Shown in pieces: positions 16,753-25,119 of a stretch of 38,495 nucleotides of DNA. This DNA comes from Planctomycetia bacterium (GTDB lineage: Bacteria > Planctomycetota > UBA8108 > UBA1146). Where the stretch lies: NCBI GenBank assembly GCA_012269595.1, contig JAAXJX010000014.1, forward strand, positions 1 to 38,495. The letters are read 5' to 3'. The position numbers and the translations under genes were made by a program. Below the pieces are notes generated by a model. It did not search any database. It was not told where the DNA came from and saw only the letters and a program-made list of their open reading frames with translations. Positions within the stretch are counted from its first letter, which is position 1, and each line of letters opens with the position of its first letter.

Positions 16753-18468
16753 TCAGGGTTTCGGATTCGAAAATGGGGTGACCCGGGTAACCCCTTTGCC
16801 CAATTCGATTTTGTGGTAGGCCCCGGGTTTGACCTGAATCGTTGGGCTGATTGTTCCGTCAGGCCATCGAATCGTCACGTTCGCAACATGGGCTTCCTGT
16901 TTCAGTGCGAAGAGTTGTCGTGGGTCGTGACTGGCGAGATACGAGGACTGGATGCGGTGTTCCCGCGTTCGGGTCTGGCCCATCGATTCGACGGTGATGA
17001 TCGCCCCCACCGCATCTTTTGAGCAGCGTTGACCATCACCTGCCAACTCCAGTCCAATGACGGGGGCACCCGCACTGCCCATGGCAGTGGATCGCAGGAT
17101 GCGTGGAGAGTCATTCCAGCAGGTCACGACCAGATCGAGATCACCGTCATTGTCGATATCGCCACTGATGGCGGCACGGCCTGATTTCCAGGGTGCCTCT
17201 GCATGGGGCTCGATCACCGAGAACCCGTTTGCCGAACCCAGATAGATCTGATCCGGTTGGGCAAACTGAAGCTGACCCTGGGAGACCTCGCCAATGTTGT
17301 CGATCACATGTCCGTTTGTCACAAAGATGTCAGGAATGGTGTCGTGATTGACGTCCATGTCTCGAATCCCGAAACCCACCCATGCCAGCGAGGGGCTCGC
17401 CATGCCATTGAAGAAGCTGGTCTCGAGAAACATTCCCGCTCCGTCGTTGCGATAACAGGAGTTGGATTGGGCTTCGAAGTTGGTGACGAGGATTTCCTCG
17501 TCCCCGTCTTCATCCAGGTCGACTCCAGCGACTCCCATTCCTGCTTCCTCCTTGGCACCCTCACCAAGGGCACAACCGGCGAGAAGTGCGCCCTCTGAGA
17601 AGCGGACTTCGCCTGTTTCCTTGAAGAGGTTGAGCAAGAGGAAGTTCGCTTCCCCATCGTTGGCGACATAAAGATCAGTGTCACCGTCCTGGTCGAAATC
17701 GGTGGTCAATACTCCGAGTGCCTTGGACGGGAAGGCGTTCAGCCCCGCTTTTTCCGAGAGATCGGAAAAATAGCCTTGGCCATCATTGATCAAAAGAGAG
17801 CATGGCACTCCGGGGTAATTTTTGGGTGCACAGTAGACTTCGAGATCGTCGCGCATACATGGCTCAAAATCTTCCTTGGAAAACTCCAGATAGTGACCCA
17901 CAAACAGATCCAGGTCTCCGTCCAGGTCGATGTCTACCGTGGTGACCACACTGCCGAATCGTCTCTGATCGATACCTCTTGCCTCTGTTTCATCCGTGAA
18001 GCGACCCTTGCCGTCATTGATCAACAATCGATCGGGTCCATCGTTGGTGATGTAAAGGTCTTGATCACCGTCCTGATCGAAATCTCCGGCGGCGCAGCCC
18101 ATCCCATCACCGGTATCGCCATAGCCACTGAAGCCATCATGGGGAACGAAACCTTCGGCAGTGCCGCGAAAAAGTTGGTTGGGCTTGGGTATGCCCGCGT
18201 TGGGTGCATCAGCGTCTGCTGTTCCCTGAACCAGATAGAGGTCGAGATAGCCGTCTCCATCGACATCGAAGAGCGCCCCGCCGGATCCAACAGACTCACC
18301 GATATGTCTCAATCCCCGTGACCCCGAGTCGTGTTGGAAAGGGATCGATCCCTCTTCCAATTCAAATGGGAAGGGGGGTCGATCCATCAGGATCCAGGAT
18401 TCTTCCGAGGGTGGTGCCGCCTCACAGCCCAACAGGATAGAGATCACTGCGAGAAGACGGGCCTTCAT
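16753..18468 (-). CDS. CRTAC1-like VCBS/FG-GAP repeat lipoprotein with ASPIC/UnbV domain
   Basis: The 571-residue product has a lipobox-like ILLGC (Cys15), so it is probably a lipoprotein. Several VCBS/FG-GAP repeats follow, each with an Asp-rich calcium loop (DVDGDGYLDLYLVQG, DFDQDGDQDLYITNDG, DIDLDGDLDLFVGHY, DIDNDGDLDLVVTCWN), giving a beta-propeller-like region. The C-terminal ~75 residues (VGAIITVESMGQTRTREHRIQSSYLAS, then IRWPDG) are the ASPIC/UnbV domain. These proteins are surface or periplasmic; their function is unclear. It is the last gene of the five-gene minus-strand block and overlaps the TPR gene by four bases. Confidence 0.92.
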   Translation of the reverse strand: MKARLLAVISILLGCEAAPPSEESWILMDRPPFPFELEEGSIPFQHDSGSRGLRHIGESVGSGGALFDVDGDGYLDLYLVQGTADADAPNAGIPKPNQLFRGTAEGFVPHDGFSGYGDTGDGMGCAAGDFDQDGDQDLYITNDGPDRLLINDGKGRFTDETEARGIDQRRFGSVVTTVDIDLDGDLDLFVGHYLEFSKEDFEPCMRDDLEVYCAPKNYPGVPCSLLINDGQGYFSDLSEKAGLNAFPSKALGVLTTDFDQDGDTDLYVANDGEANFLLLNLFKETGEVRFSEGALLAGCALGEGAKEEAGMGVAGVDLDEDGDEEILVTNFEAQSNSCYRNDGAGMFLETSFFNGMASPSLAWVGFGIRDMDVNHDTIPDIFVTNGHVIDNIGEVSQGQLQFAQPDQIYLGSANGFSVIEPHAEAPWKSGRAAISGDIDNDGDLDLVVTCWNDSPRILRSTAMGSAGAPVIGLELAGDGQRCSKDAVGAIITVESMGQTRTREHRIQSSYLASHDPRQLFALKQEAHVANVTIRWPDGTISPTIQVKPGAYHKIELGKGVTRVTPFSNPKP

Positions 18469-19526
18469 GGTGATTTCTTCTCAACAGATTTGCGATATTG
18501 GTTCGCCAGGGCTTTCGCCTGTTCTGTTTCTCCCAGACGGCGAAGTGTGGAGATCAGAGCCAGCGTAGTGGGTCCATCCCCTTCAAGCACGGTTAACGCA
18601 GATTGCAGAAGGGGTTTGGCTTTGGCGTATTGATTCCGGTGCATCAGGATCTGCCCTTTGGTTCTCTGGACCACTGCACGGGCATGGGGTGTCGTTCTCC
18701 TGTGGGCCAGAGTTTGATCGCACCACTTTTCAGATTCTTCAAAGTCTCCCATTCGATAATGGCTGACAGCCAGTGAAGAGAGGAATCGAGGTTCGTCAGG
18801 TGTTAATTCATGGGCTTTGCTGATGGCCTCGTGGGCACGATCAACCTTGTTCAGTGAGAGCCAGGTCACGTGGAGACACCAATGCAGTGTTGATTGGTTT
18901 TTCGGATCGGAATGAACTTTGCCCCGGTGTATTTCGATGTATTGCAGGGATTCCCCAAAGCGGCGCATTTTGTGCAGCTGAACCTGTACTGCTTCGAGGT
19001 AATCAGCACTTCCAGGTTCCAATTGGTGAGCGGCCTTGAATGCTGTCAGTGCATTCGCAGACTTACCGTTCTGCTGCCATGATTCTCCCAGCAGCCGCTG
19101 TGCCATCGCGGATGCCGAATCGAGTTGTACAGCCAACTTTGCATGGCCCAGAGCCTTTACATGAGAGGTCAGCACCAGGTGACATCGGGCCAGTGATTGG
19201 TGGACTCTTGATTGGCCATGGTTCGGGTCGAGTCGGACAAATCGCTCGAAGTAGATGAGCGCTTCTTTGTGTGCACCGATATTGGCACCTTTCTCTGTCA
19301 GGCTTCTGGCCAATTCGATGCAGGAGGCTCCACACATCAGAAGTGTTTGCAGATCGTCCGGGTCTTGGGTGAGAAGCTTGCGACCGATTTTCAGTGCTGT
19401 ATGGAAGTCTCCTTTGGAAAAGGCCTGTTCCAGCGTGGGCACAACGGGATCCTGCAGCGTTCCTGCGGAGGCAGACCCGCCGATAAATATCGCGAGAGAA
19501 ATTATCAAAACATGTACAGAACCCAC
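18465..19526 (-). CDS. Tetratricopeptide-repeat protein, exported
   Basis: The 353-residue protein begins with a hydrophobic signal-like segment ending in GGSASAG. It continues as TPR helices across its length, for example FSKGDFHTALKIGRKLLTQDP, LLGESWQQNGKSANALTAFK and LAVSHYRMGDFEESEKWCDQTL. TPR proteins are protein-protein scaffolds. The start is uncertain: the GTG at 19526 gives the signal segment, but GAGG lies very close to it, and a TTG six codons later is possible. Its stop overlaps the start of the ASPIC/UnbV gene by four bases, suggesting the two products act together. That pairing is common in planctomycete-like genomes. Confidence 0.82.
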   Translation of the reverse strand: MGSVHVLIISLAIFIGGSASAGTLQDPVVPTLEQAFSKGDFHTALKIGRKLLTQDPDDLQTLLMCGASCIELARSLTEKGANIGAHKEALIYFERFVRLDPNHGQSRVHQSLARCHLVLTSHVKALGHAKLAVQLDSASAMAQRLLGESWQQNGKSANALTAFKAAHQLEPGSADYLEAVQVQLHKMRRFGESLQYIEIHRGKVHSDPKNQSTLHWCLHVTWLSLNKVDRAHEAISKAHELTPDEPRFLSSLAVSHYRMGDFEESEKWCDQTLAHRRTTPHARAVVQRTKGQILMHRNQYAKAKPLLQSALTVLEGDGPTTLALISTLRRLGETEQAKALANQYRKSVEKKSP

Positions 19527-19567
19527 ACCTCAAAACTAACCAACAGGTCAGATATTTCAAGTATGCG

Positions 19568-20473
19568 TTATCTGCAGAGGAGAGCGTCTGCCGTTCGATC
19601 GGGGCCTTCTTCAGGGAAGGGAGCTACTGGAGCGGCTGCAGAAGAGAAGAGGTATCCCAGCAGAGAGATGGCATCACCAATATTCACTGCGCCGTCATCC
19701 ACCACATCGAGGGCGTCGAGGCATTCGGGAGTTGCGGTTCCCTGAAAGAGGTAAGAGAGGATCGAGATGGCATCGCCAATCGTCAGCGTGTCGTCCCGAT
19801 CAGCATCCCCACGGATAAACCGATCCTGAACGATGACCTCTCCCACCATGCCAAATTGCACATGGGGAACACAAAAGTACGGAAGGTCCATGGGCGTGTC
19901 GAAGTTGTATTGGAAGATGGGGTTGAGATCGGATGATTCCTCATCGAAGAGAAATCCCGGTTCGTAGATCGTCCCGGGTTCGCCGCCGGGAACACCACTG
20001 GTCACAGTGTGAAACATTTCCATCGGTTCATGGACCCAGCGCACACTGTCTCCCTCGAAGATTTCAATCACCACGGGCAGATACTCGTTGTCGACGACTC
20101 CCACATCAAAGACGAGGGTGTCATCCAGAACGGTGATCGATCCGATTTGCGAGGGGTTGTTGGCATCGAAAAAACCGATGGTCGTTCCCTGTTGGGAAAA
20201 TGTGTAGGTGAAGCTGGTATTTTGGCTGTCGATGGGAGCTGAAAAAAGCAGACCTGGTTCATCATTGGTGCCGGAAGTCCCGCCTGGAACTCCACTGGTC
20301 AACAGATGGGTTCCCGCCACATGATTCCAGGTGACGGTATCCCCCGCCTCGATGGTCAGACTGGTGGGCAGGAATGCACTGTCAAAGAAATTGATGACAT
20401 GGTTGGTGGATTGACCCCAGGCCGTGCCGTTGCAAAGCAACAGCATGGTCATCAGAAAAACACTCATCCTCAT
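19568..20473 (-). CDS. Secreted double-cupredoxin protein with dockerin-type C-terminus
   Basis: The 301-residue protein starts at the ATG at 20473, with GGGAG just upstream; the signal peptide MRMSVFLMTMLLLCNGTAWGQS supports this start. Two plastocyanin-like domains follow (about 24-117 and 120-217). Domain 2 has a full type-1 copper set: His155, Cys201, His204, Met209 (CVPHVQFGM). In domain 1 only the first His (His56) is kept; the Cys-His-Met positions read Phe, Ala and Gln. The rest (218-301) is a dockerin-type pair, RGDADRDDTLTIGDAISILSYLF and VVDDGAVNIGDAISLLGYLF, ending in Cys-Arg. Part of the DUF1800-DUF1501 block; an extracytoplasmic electron-transfer role is inferred. Confidence 0.88.
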   Translation of the reverse strand: MRMSVFLMTMLLLCNGTAWGQSTNHVINFFDSAFLPTSLTIEAGDTVTWNHVAGTHLLTSGVPGGTSGTNDEPGLLFSAPIDSQNTSFTYTFSQQGTTIGFFDANNPSQIGSITVLDDTLVFDVGVVDNEYLPVVIEIFEGDSVRWVHEPMEMFHTVTSGVPGGEPGTIYEPGFLFDEESSDLNPIFQYNFDTPMDLPYFCVPHVQFGMVGEVIVQDRFIRGDADRDDTLTIGDAISILSYLFQGTATPECLDALDVVDDGAVNIGDAISLLGYLFSSAAAPVAPFPEEGPDRTADALLCR

Positions 20474-20484
20474 CGGGCTCTCCC

Positions 20485-21852
20485 TTATCCGAGGAATCCC
20501 AGTGGTGTGAACAGGCCCGGGTTGGCAGCGGCGGCTGCATCGTAGCCAGGCATGAACTGTTCCATCATGGCCGGGTCGTCCCCAAACACCTGCTGGAAGA
20601 TCTCTGAGAAGACTACCCTGAAGTCGGTGTTTGCGGCCAAGTAGCGATCGTTCTCGGTGAACATCGCTCCTGCCTCCCAAGTGCCGGGATCGCAGTTGTA
20701 GACCCCTCCCTGGACCGCTCCGCCCGCCACGAACATGACGGAAGCAGCGCCGTGGTCGGTGCCTCTGGAGCCGTTTTCAATGGAGGTTCGGCCGAATTCG
20801 GAGACGGTGACGATGACCACATCCTGCCACTGGTCCTGAAGGTCTCTGGACAGCGCCTGAATCCCCTGGGCCAGATTGCCGAGGATCGTGGCGTGGGTTC
20901 CCACGGTTCCACCCTGGAAGGTGTGGGTGTCCCAGCCGCCGATATTGACTCCGAGCAGTTGGGCCGGGGTCCGCTTCATCAGCATGGCGATTTCACTCAA
21001 CTGGTTACCGAAGGTATTGGCCGGGTAGACCGCACCATTTTCGGGAACGTAGGCTCCCTGAGCCAACGCCTGCTGAACGACGCTCACCGATTCACCGAGT
21101 TTGACTCCGGTGGGCATCAGCAGATCACGGTAGCGACCATTTTCCATATCCGGTTTTCCGCCGTAGGCTCCGTAGAGTCCGCGGCCATCGGTTCCACCCG
21201 GTGTGCCAGGCAACATGCCGAGGAACTTTTCCACCTCGGCAAAGCTGCCGGCGAAAGAGTAGTCCGCGGTACCCGGGAATGCGGGCAGCGGTGTCGCACC
21301 GCGCAGAGCCGTCGGCAGGCTGTCATCGAGGAATGCACCGGCGAAGGGCAGATCCGTAAATCCGGGAGTGCTGGCGAAGCGGCGGTAGAGCATGCCTTCG
21401 TCCAGTTGTTCATCACCGGGCACACCGTTCTCCCAGAAGTGCTGGGCACTGAAGTGGCTGCGTGATTGCTGCGGGTAGCCGACCCGGTGCAGGATCGCCA
21501 GGTTGCCCGGTCCCGGAACACCGTTCAGAAGTGAGTGATTGAACACTTCCATCATCGGCTCCATCGCCGGGTGCAACTGTGCGAAACCGTTGCCCAGATC
21601 GATGGCCTGATTCTCGTTGATGAAGAGGGTCGGTCGGGTGGAGAGACTGTAGTCCACATCGCCCCGTGGAAGGACGGTGTTGAGGGCGTCATTTCCCCCG
21701 CGCTGGAAGATGAAGATCATCTTCTTGTTGCCACCGCCGGCATTGCCCGCGAGCAGTTTGCGACGGAAGAAATCCGGTCCGGCGAGGGGCGGCAAAATCA
21801 GCCCCAGTGCAGCCAGGCCACCGGTTTTGAGGAGATCTCTGCGATTCAACAT
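20485..21852 (-). CDS. DUF1501 family Tat-exported protein
   Basis: The 455-residue product starts MLNRRDLLKTGGLAALGL, a twin-arginine signal. The DUF1501 core follows (KKMIFIFQRGGNDALNTVLP, ILHRVGYPQQSRSHFSAQHFWENG, VIVTVSEFGRTSIENGSRGTDHGAA). The family resembles the alkaline phosphatase/sulfatase superfamily; its biochemical role is unsettled. AAGGAGA lies a few bases before the ATG. The gene lies 16 bases after the DUF1800 gene and 11 bases before the cupredoxin gene. DUF1501 and DUF1800 genes are commonly found as a pair. Confidence 0.93.
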   Translation of the reverse strand: MLNRRDLLKTGGLAALGLILPPLAGPDFFRRKLLAGNAGGGNKKMIFIFQRGGNDALNTVLPRGDVDYSLSTRPTLFINENQAIDLGNGFAQLHPAMEPMMEVFNHSLLNGVPGPGNLAILHRVGYPQQSRSHFSAQHFWENGVPGDEQLDEGMLYRRFASTPGFTDLPFAGAFLDDSLPTALRGATPLPAFPGTADYSFAGSFAEVEKFLGMLPGTPGGTDGRGLYGAYGGKPDMENGRYRDLLMPTGVKLGESVSVVQQALAQGAYVPENGAVYPANTFGNQLSEIAMLMKRTPAQLLGVNIGGWDTHTFQGGTVGTHATILGNLAQGIQALSRDLQDQWQDVVIVTVSEFGRTSIENGSRGTDHGAASVMFVAGGAVQGGVYNCDPGTWEAGAMFTENDRYLAANTDFRVVFSEIFQQVFGDDPAMMEQFMPGYDAAAAANPGLFTPLGFLG

Positions 21853-21868
21853 TTCATTTCTCCTTTTC

Positions 21869-24800
21869 TTACTGGAACTGGAATCTGGGCAGACTGAAGA
21901 GGTACCCCACCATGTCGCGGACGCGAGCGGAATAATCGGCGGCCGCAGGATCGAGGGGCAGGAAACTGCCGTCCAGTCCCGATTCCAGATAGTCCATGGC
22001 GAGGCAGCGTTCCGCCTCGGTCAGGGAGCTCTGGAAGAGAACTTCATCAAAGATGTCGATGACTTCCTGGGCCCCGAGAGGGGTGTCGCCGATGATGTCG
22101 GCGAGGTTCCACTGGAAGTCGTTGTCTACATTGGAAGCAAAGCGTCGGGCAAAGTTGATGCGCTGCAACAGAGTTGTCGTGCCGATCCAGTCGGTTCCCA
22201 CCTCCGGGAATCCATCCGGGTCGTCGCGCTCAAACATCTCCATACCCATGTTGGAGGCCCAGCCCACCAGATCGTCGCTCGACGCGGGAGATCCGAGTGC
22301 CCTGAGTGTGGTGATCACAAACTCCACTGGAGTCTTGACCTTGTTCCTGCGGAACTGGGGGTCCCAGAACGCGTTCCCCTGATCGACCGGGTCGAGAAGG
22401 GTTTCCATGACCACACCGATGTTTCCCGGTCTCGGAGTTGAGTACCAGGCACTGATCATGCTGGCGAGGAGGCCCTGCAGTTCCAGAGGTGCACTGCCGT
22501 CCGCAAGGTTGGCCAGGCTAATGTCGTCGGAAACAAACTTTTGGATCAGCTTCATGCAGATGAACTGTGCGGTTCCCGGATGGGATTCAAGTGTGGCGAC
22601 CAGATCAAAGGCGTCCTGCACCCCTTCGGCCCCAACACGACCCGCGGGAGTGATCAGCTCATAGGGAGTTCCTGCAAAGATGGTCTTGGACTCATTGTCA
22701 TGATTCAGCGGATTGAAGGCAAAAACCCACTTTCCGTTGTGATCATTGGCATCGATGTGGCGACTGGTCGGCACACCGGCGGTGACCCGCGGCAGGAAAG
22801 AGGCATCGTTATTGGTGATGCTCAGGTTATGAATCTGGAAAGCGAGAATGTTGTCTCCCGCCACCAGAAGAGGCCTCAGGTGATTCAGGTCGATGAGGTC
22901 GGGCCTGCCACTGGCTTCATGCCCTCCCGTGGCGACTGCCGTGTGGGGGGGCGGCGAGCCGGTGCCATTCATGTTGGCACTGCGCTGAATCTCGACCCCG
23001 TTCAGGTAGCAGACATAGCCGTCATCAAAGTCGACGGCCAATTCCAGATACTCCGGCATCGCCGGATCTGTGATGTTGAAAATCTTGCGGGTGTAGAAGC
23101 AGGTGTAGTTGTTGTCCATGTCATCGAGAACAGTGGCGTCGTCACCATCTCCCATACCGATCCCCGTGGGCCCTGAAAGCCAGGTGGAGTCGTCGAAAGC
23201 CAGTTGGGTCCACTGGGTGGTCGCGATTCCTGTGGGGTCCGGGGAAGGTTCTTCGAGACCCTTCATGTATTTCCACTCGTCACCGATCTCGATCAGTACG
23301 GTTTGTGTCATGTTGTGCGGGCTGGAAGTGACCGGGTTGTCGACGTAATCAGGGAAGCTCTGAACCATCGCTGTGGGGACCCGGGTAACAGTCCAGCCGG
23401 TGAAGATCCGTGCGACCTCCTCGATGTCTGCCTGGGTGTAACCGTTGTCCACACCCAGAGTATGCAACTCGAGAATCTCGCGGGCGTAGTTTTCATTCGG
23501 TTGTGCCGCATTGTTCAGAATGCTGTCGAGATAAACCAACATCGGCAGGCTGCTGGCGCTGTAAAGGAGCAGGTCGCCGAACTGACCGAGAGCGTTATCA
23601 CAGAAGAAGTCGTACTCTTCCAGCTCAAGGGTATTCGACAACTTGGAGGCACCAGAGTTGTTGCCGTAGACACGGTGGTTGTAGCGGTTGCGGACCTGGC
23701 CAAAGAATTCCTGCAGTTTGTCTTCGTCGGTCAGGAAGTGGTTTTCCCAAAACTCCCCGAGCACCTTTTGCAGTTGATACTCCGAGTAAATCCCACGAAT
23801 GAAGGGTGATCTCTGAATGTCGCCGGAGGATGGGGTGTACTTTCTTTCGCCGCCGGTCAGCAGCCTCGACACGATGGTCGGGCGCAGGGTGAAGTCACCG
23901 CTGTTGACGGCGTTATGGCACTGAATCGCCAGAGTGTTGATCCCCGGCTGCAAGAGACCAGCGGGGATCGGATAGTACTCGGCAAAGGTGGCCTCGTGGT
24001 TCTGTGTTGCGTACTGGTCAAAGGTTGGCGGATTGCCTTCCAAATGGGGATTTCCGTTGGTTCGCAGACTGCGAGCAAACTCGACACCATTCAGATAGGC
24101 AACAAAGCCATCGTCAAAGAGCATCTTCAGATAGGGAAGGCCCCCAGCGGTAGAGACAGGCTGGAGAAACTGAGTTCTGGCGTAAATCGACGGCAGGCCG
24201 TTATTGATCTCAGGGATTTCAGTGACGTCGTCCCGGTCACCGCGTCCAAAGCCGGCGGTACCCAACAGCCAGCCACTGTCATCGAAGGTGGGCTGGGCCC
24301 AATCGGTGGGCGGTTCCTCGGTTCCAAGGAAGTAACGATAGCGACCGTTGGGTCGCACGATGAATTCCTCGATGGCGTGCGGAACCGGAACAGTAAATTG
24401 TTCCTCCAGAGAGTCCATGAATGGGTTCGGGTCCAATCCCGGCGCCGGGTTCAGCTGGCTCTGAATCGTGGCCTCGATCCCCGCAGCGAGGACTTCATCG
24501 ATCTGTCCTGGCAGCGGGCCATAGGCGATGCGGTTGAGAAGGTGACCTGCGGCCAGTCTTTGGGGATCTCCCCCACCATCGCAACTGCTGGTGATGCAAC
24601 CGAGGGTATCGTCGGTCAGGTCAGGACCACAAAGCAGGGGACCCGGCGCAGGAGGAGCCAACCCATCACCGAAGATGTAACCGAGCACTGAGATGGCATC
24701 GCCGACATTGATCTGACCATCGTCATTGGTGTCAGCGGAGTCCATGCATCCCGGTTCTTCACCGCCATTGAACAGGTAGGCGAGCAGAACGATGGGGTCG

Positions 24801-24943
24801 GAGATATCCACCGCTGTATCGTCATTGATATCACCCCTGCGGAAGGGGGAGTCCGCTCCCATCACGGCTGATGAGAATGCAAGATTCATTGCGATCACAA
24901 AAAGGAAAACACCTCTTTGCATCCATTGAGTCTGGAGACGCAT
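21869..24943 (-). CDS. Secreted DUF1800 protein with N-terminal dockerin-type module and two inserted beta domains
   Basis: This 1024-residue protein has a signal peptide (to about residue 30) and a dockerin-type pair (33-121; RRGDINDDTAVDISDPIVLLAYLF, then NDDGQINVGDAISVLGYIF, then CGPDLTDDTLGC). A DUF1800 core follows, split into pieces: HLLNRIAYGPLPGQIDEVL (134-152), FWENHFLTDEDKLQ, and YAREILELHTLGVDNGYTQADIEEVARIFTGWTV (486-519). Two related beta-rich segments (about 200-360 and 555-722) interrupt the core. Both share a W-x-FDDS-W pattern, FDDG-x-V-x-YLNGVE and a late NxLAxQxHN segment, and look like jelly-roll carbohydrate-binding-type domains. It is the first gene of the block; usually paired with DUF1501. 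Confidence 0.9.
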   Translation of the reverse strand: MRLQTQWMQRGVFLFVIAMNLAFSSAVMGADSPFRRGDINDDTAVDISDPIVLLAYLFNGGEEPGCMDSADTNDDGQINVGDAISVLGYIFGDGLAPPAPGPLLCGPDLTDDTLGCITSSCDGGGDPQRLAAGHLLNRIAYGPLPGQIDEVLAAGIEATIQSQLNPAPGLDPNPFMDSLEEQFTVPVPHAIEEFIVRPNGRYRYFLGTEEPPTDWAQPTFDDSGWLLGTAGFGRGDRDDVTEIPEINNGLPSIYARTQFLQPVSTAGGLPYLKMLFDDGFVAYLNGVEFARSLRTNGNPHLEGNPPTFDQYATQNHEATFAEYYPIPAGLLQPGINTLAIQCHNAVNSGDFTLRPTIVSRLLTGGERKYTPSSGDIQRSPFIRGIYSEYQLQKVLGEFWENHFLTDEDKLQEFFGQVRNRYNHRVYGNNSGASKLSNTLELEEYDFFCDNALGQFGDLLLYSASSLPMLVYLDSILNNAAQPNENYAREILELHTLGVDNGYTQADIEEVARIFTGWTVTRVPTAMVQSFPDYVDNPVTSSPHNMTQTVLIEIGDEWKYMKGLEEPSPDPTGIATTQWTQLAFDDSTWLSGPTGIGMGDGDDATVLDDMDNNYTCFYTRKIFNITDPAMPEYLELAVDFDDGYVCYLNGVEIQRSANMNGTGSPPPHTAVATGGHEASGRPDLIDLNHLRPLLVAGDNILAFQIHNLSITNNDASFLPRVTAGVPTSRHIDANDHNGKWVFAFNPLNHDNESKTIFAGTPYELITPAGRVGAEGVQDAFDLVATLESHPGTAQFICMKLIQKFVSDDISLANLADGSAPLELQGLLASMISAWYSTPRPGNIGVVMETLLDPVDQGNAFWDPQFRRNKVKTPVEFVITTLRALGSPASSDDLVGWASNMGMEMFERDDPDGFPEVGTDWIGTTTLLQRINFARRFASNVDNDFQWNLADIIGDTPLGAQEVIDIFDEVLFQSSLTEAERCLAMDYLESGLDGSFLPLDPAAADYSARVRDMVGYLFSLPRFQFQ

Positions 24944-25119
24944 TGAAAGCCCTTCAGTAAAAAGGTCTTGGTCACTTCAGTTACAGAAACTGCGGGAGGG
25001 CTTACACAAGTTTCATATTGTGAAAACCCCAAATGAGCACTCAAGTTGCTGATTCAGGCGGGTACCCCCAAGATAAGTGGAAGGCCCTGTGCAGGCAATG
25101 AGCGGCAGAGTCCCTCTAT
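24944..25119 (-). promoter_or_regulatory. Leader region of the DUF1800-DUF1501-cupredoxin block
   Basis: These 176 bases lie between the GT39 gene end and the DUF1800 start, both on the minus strand. The region presumably holds the promoter of the five-gene block. I see no ORF, no convincing terminator for the GT39 operon and no clear promoter boxes. Confidence 0.35.
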
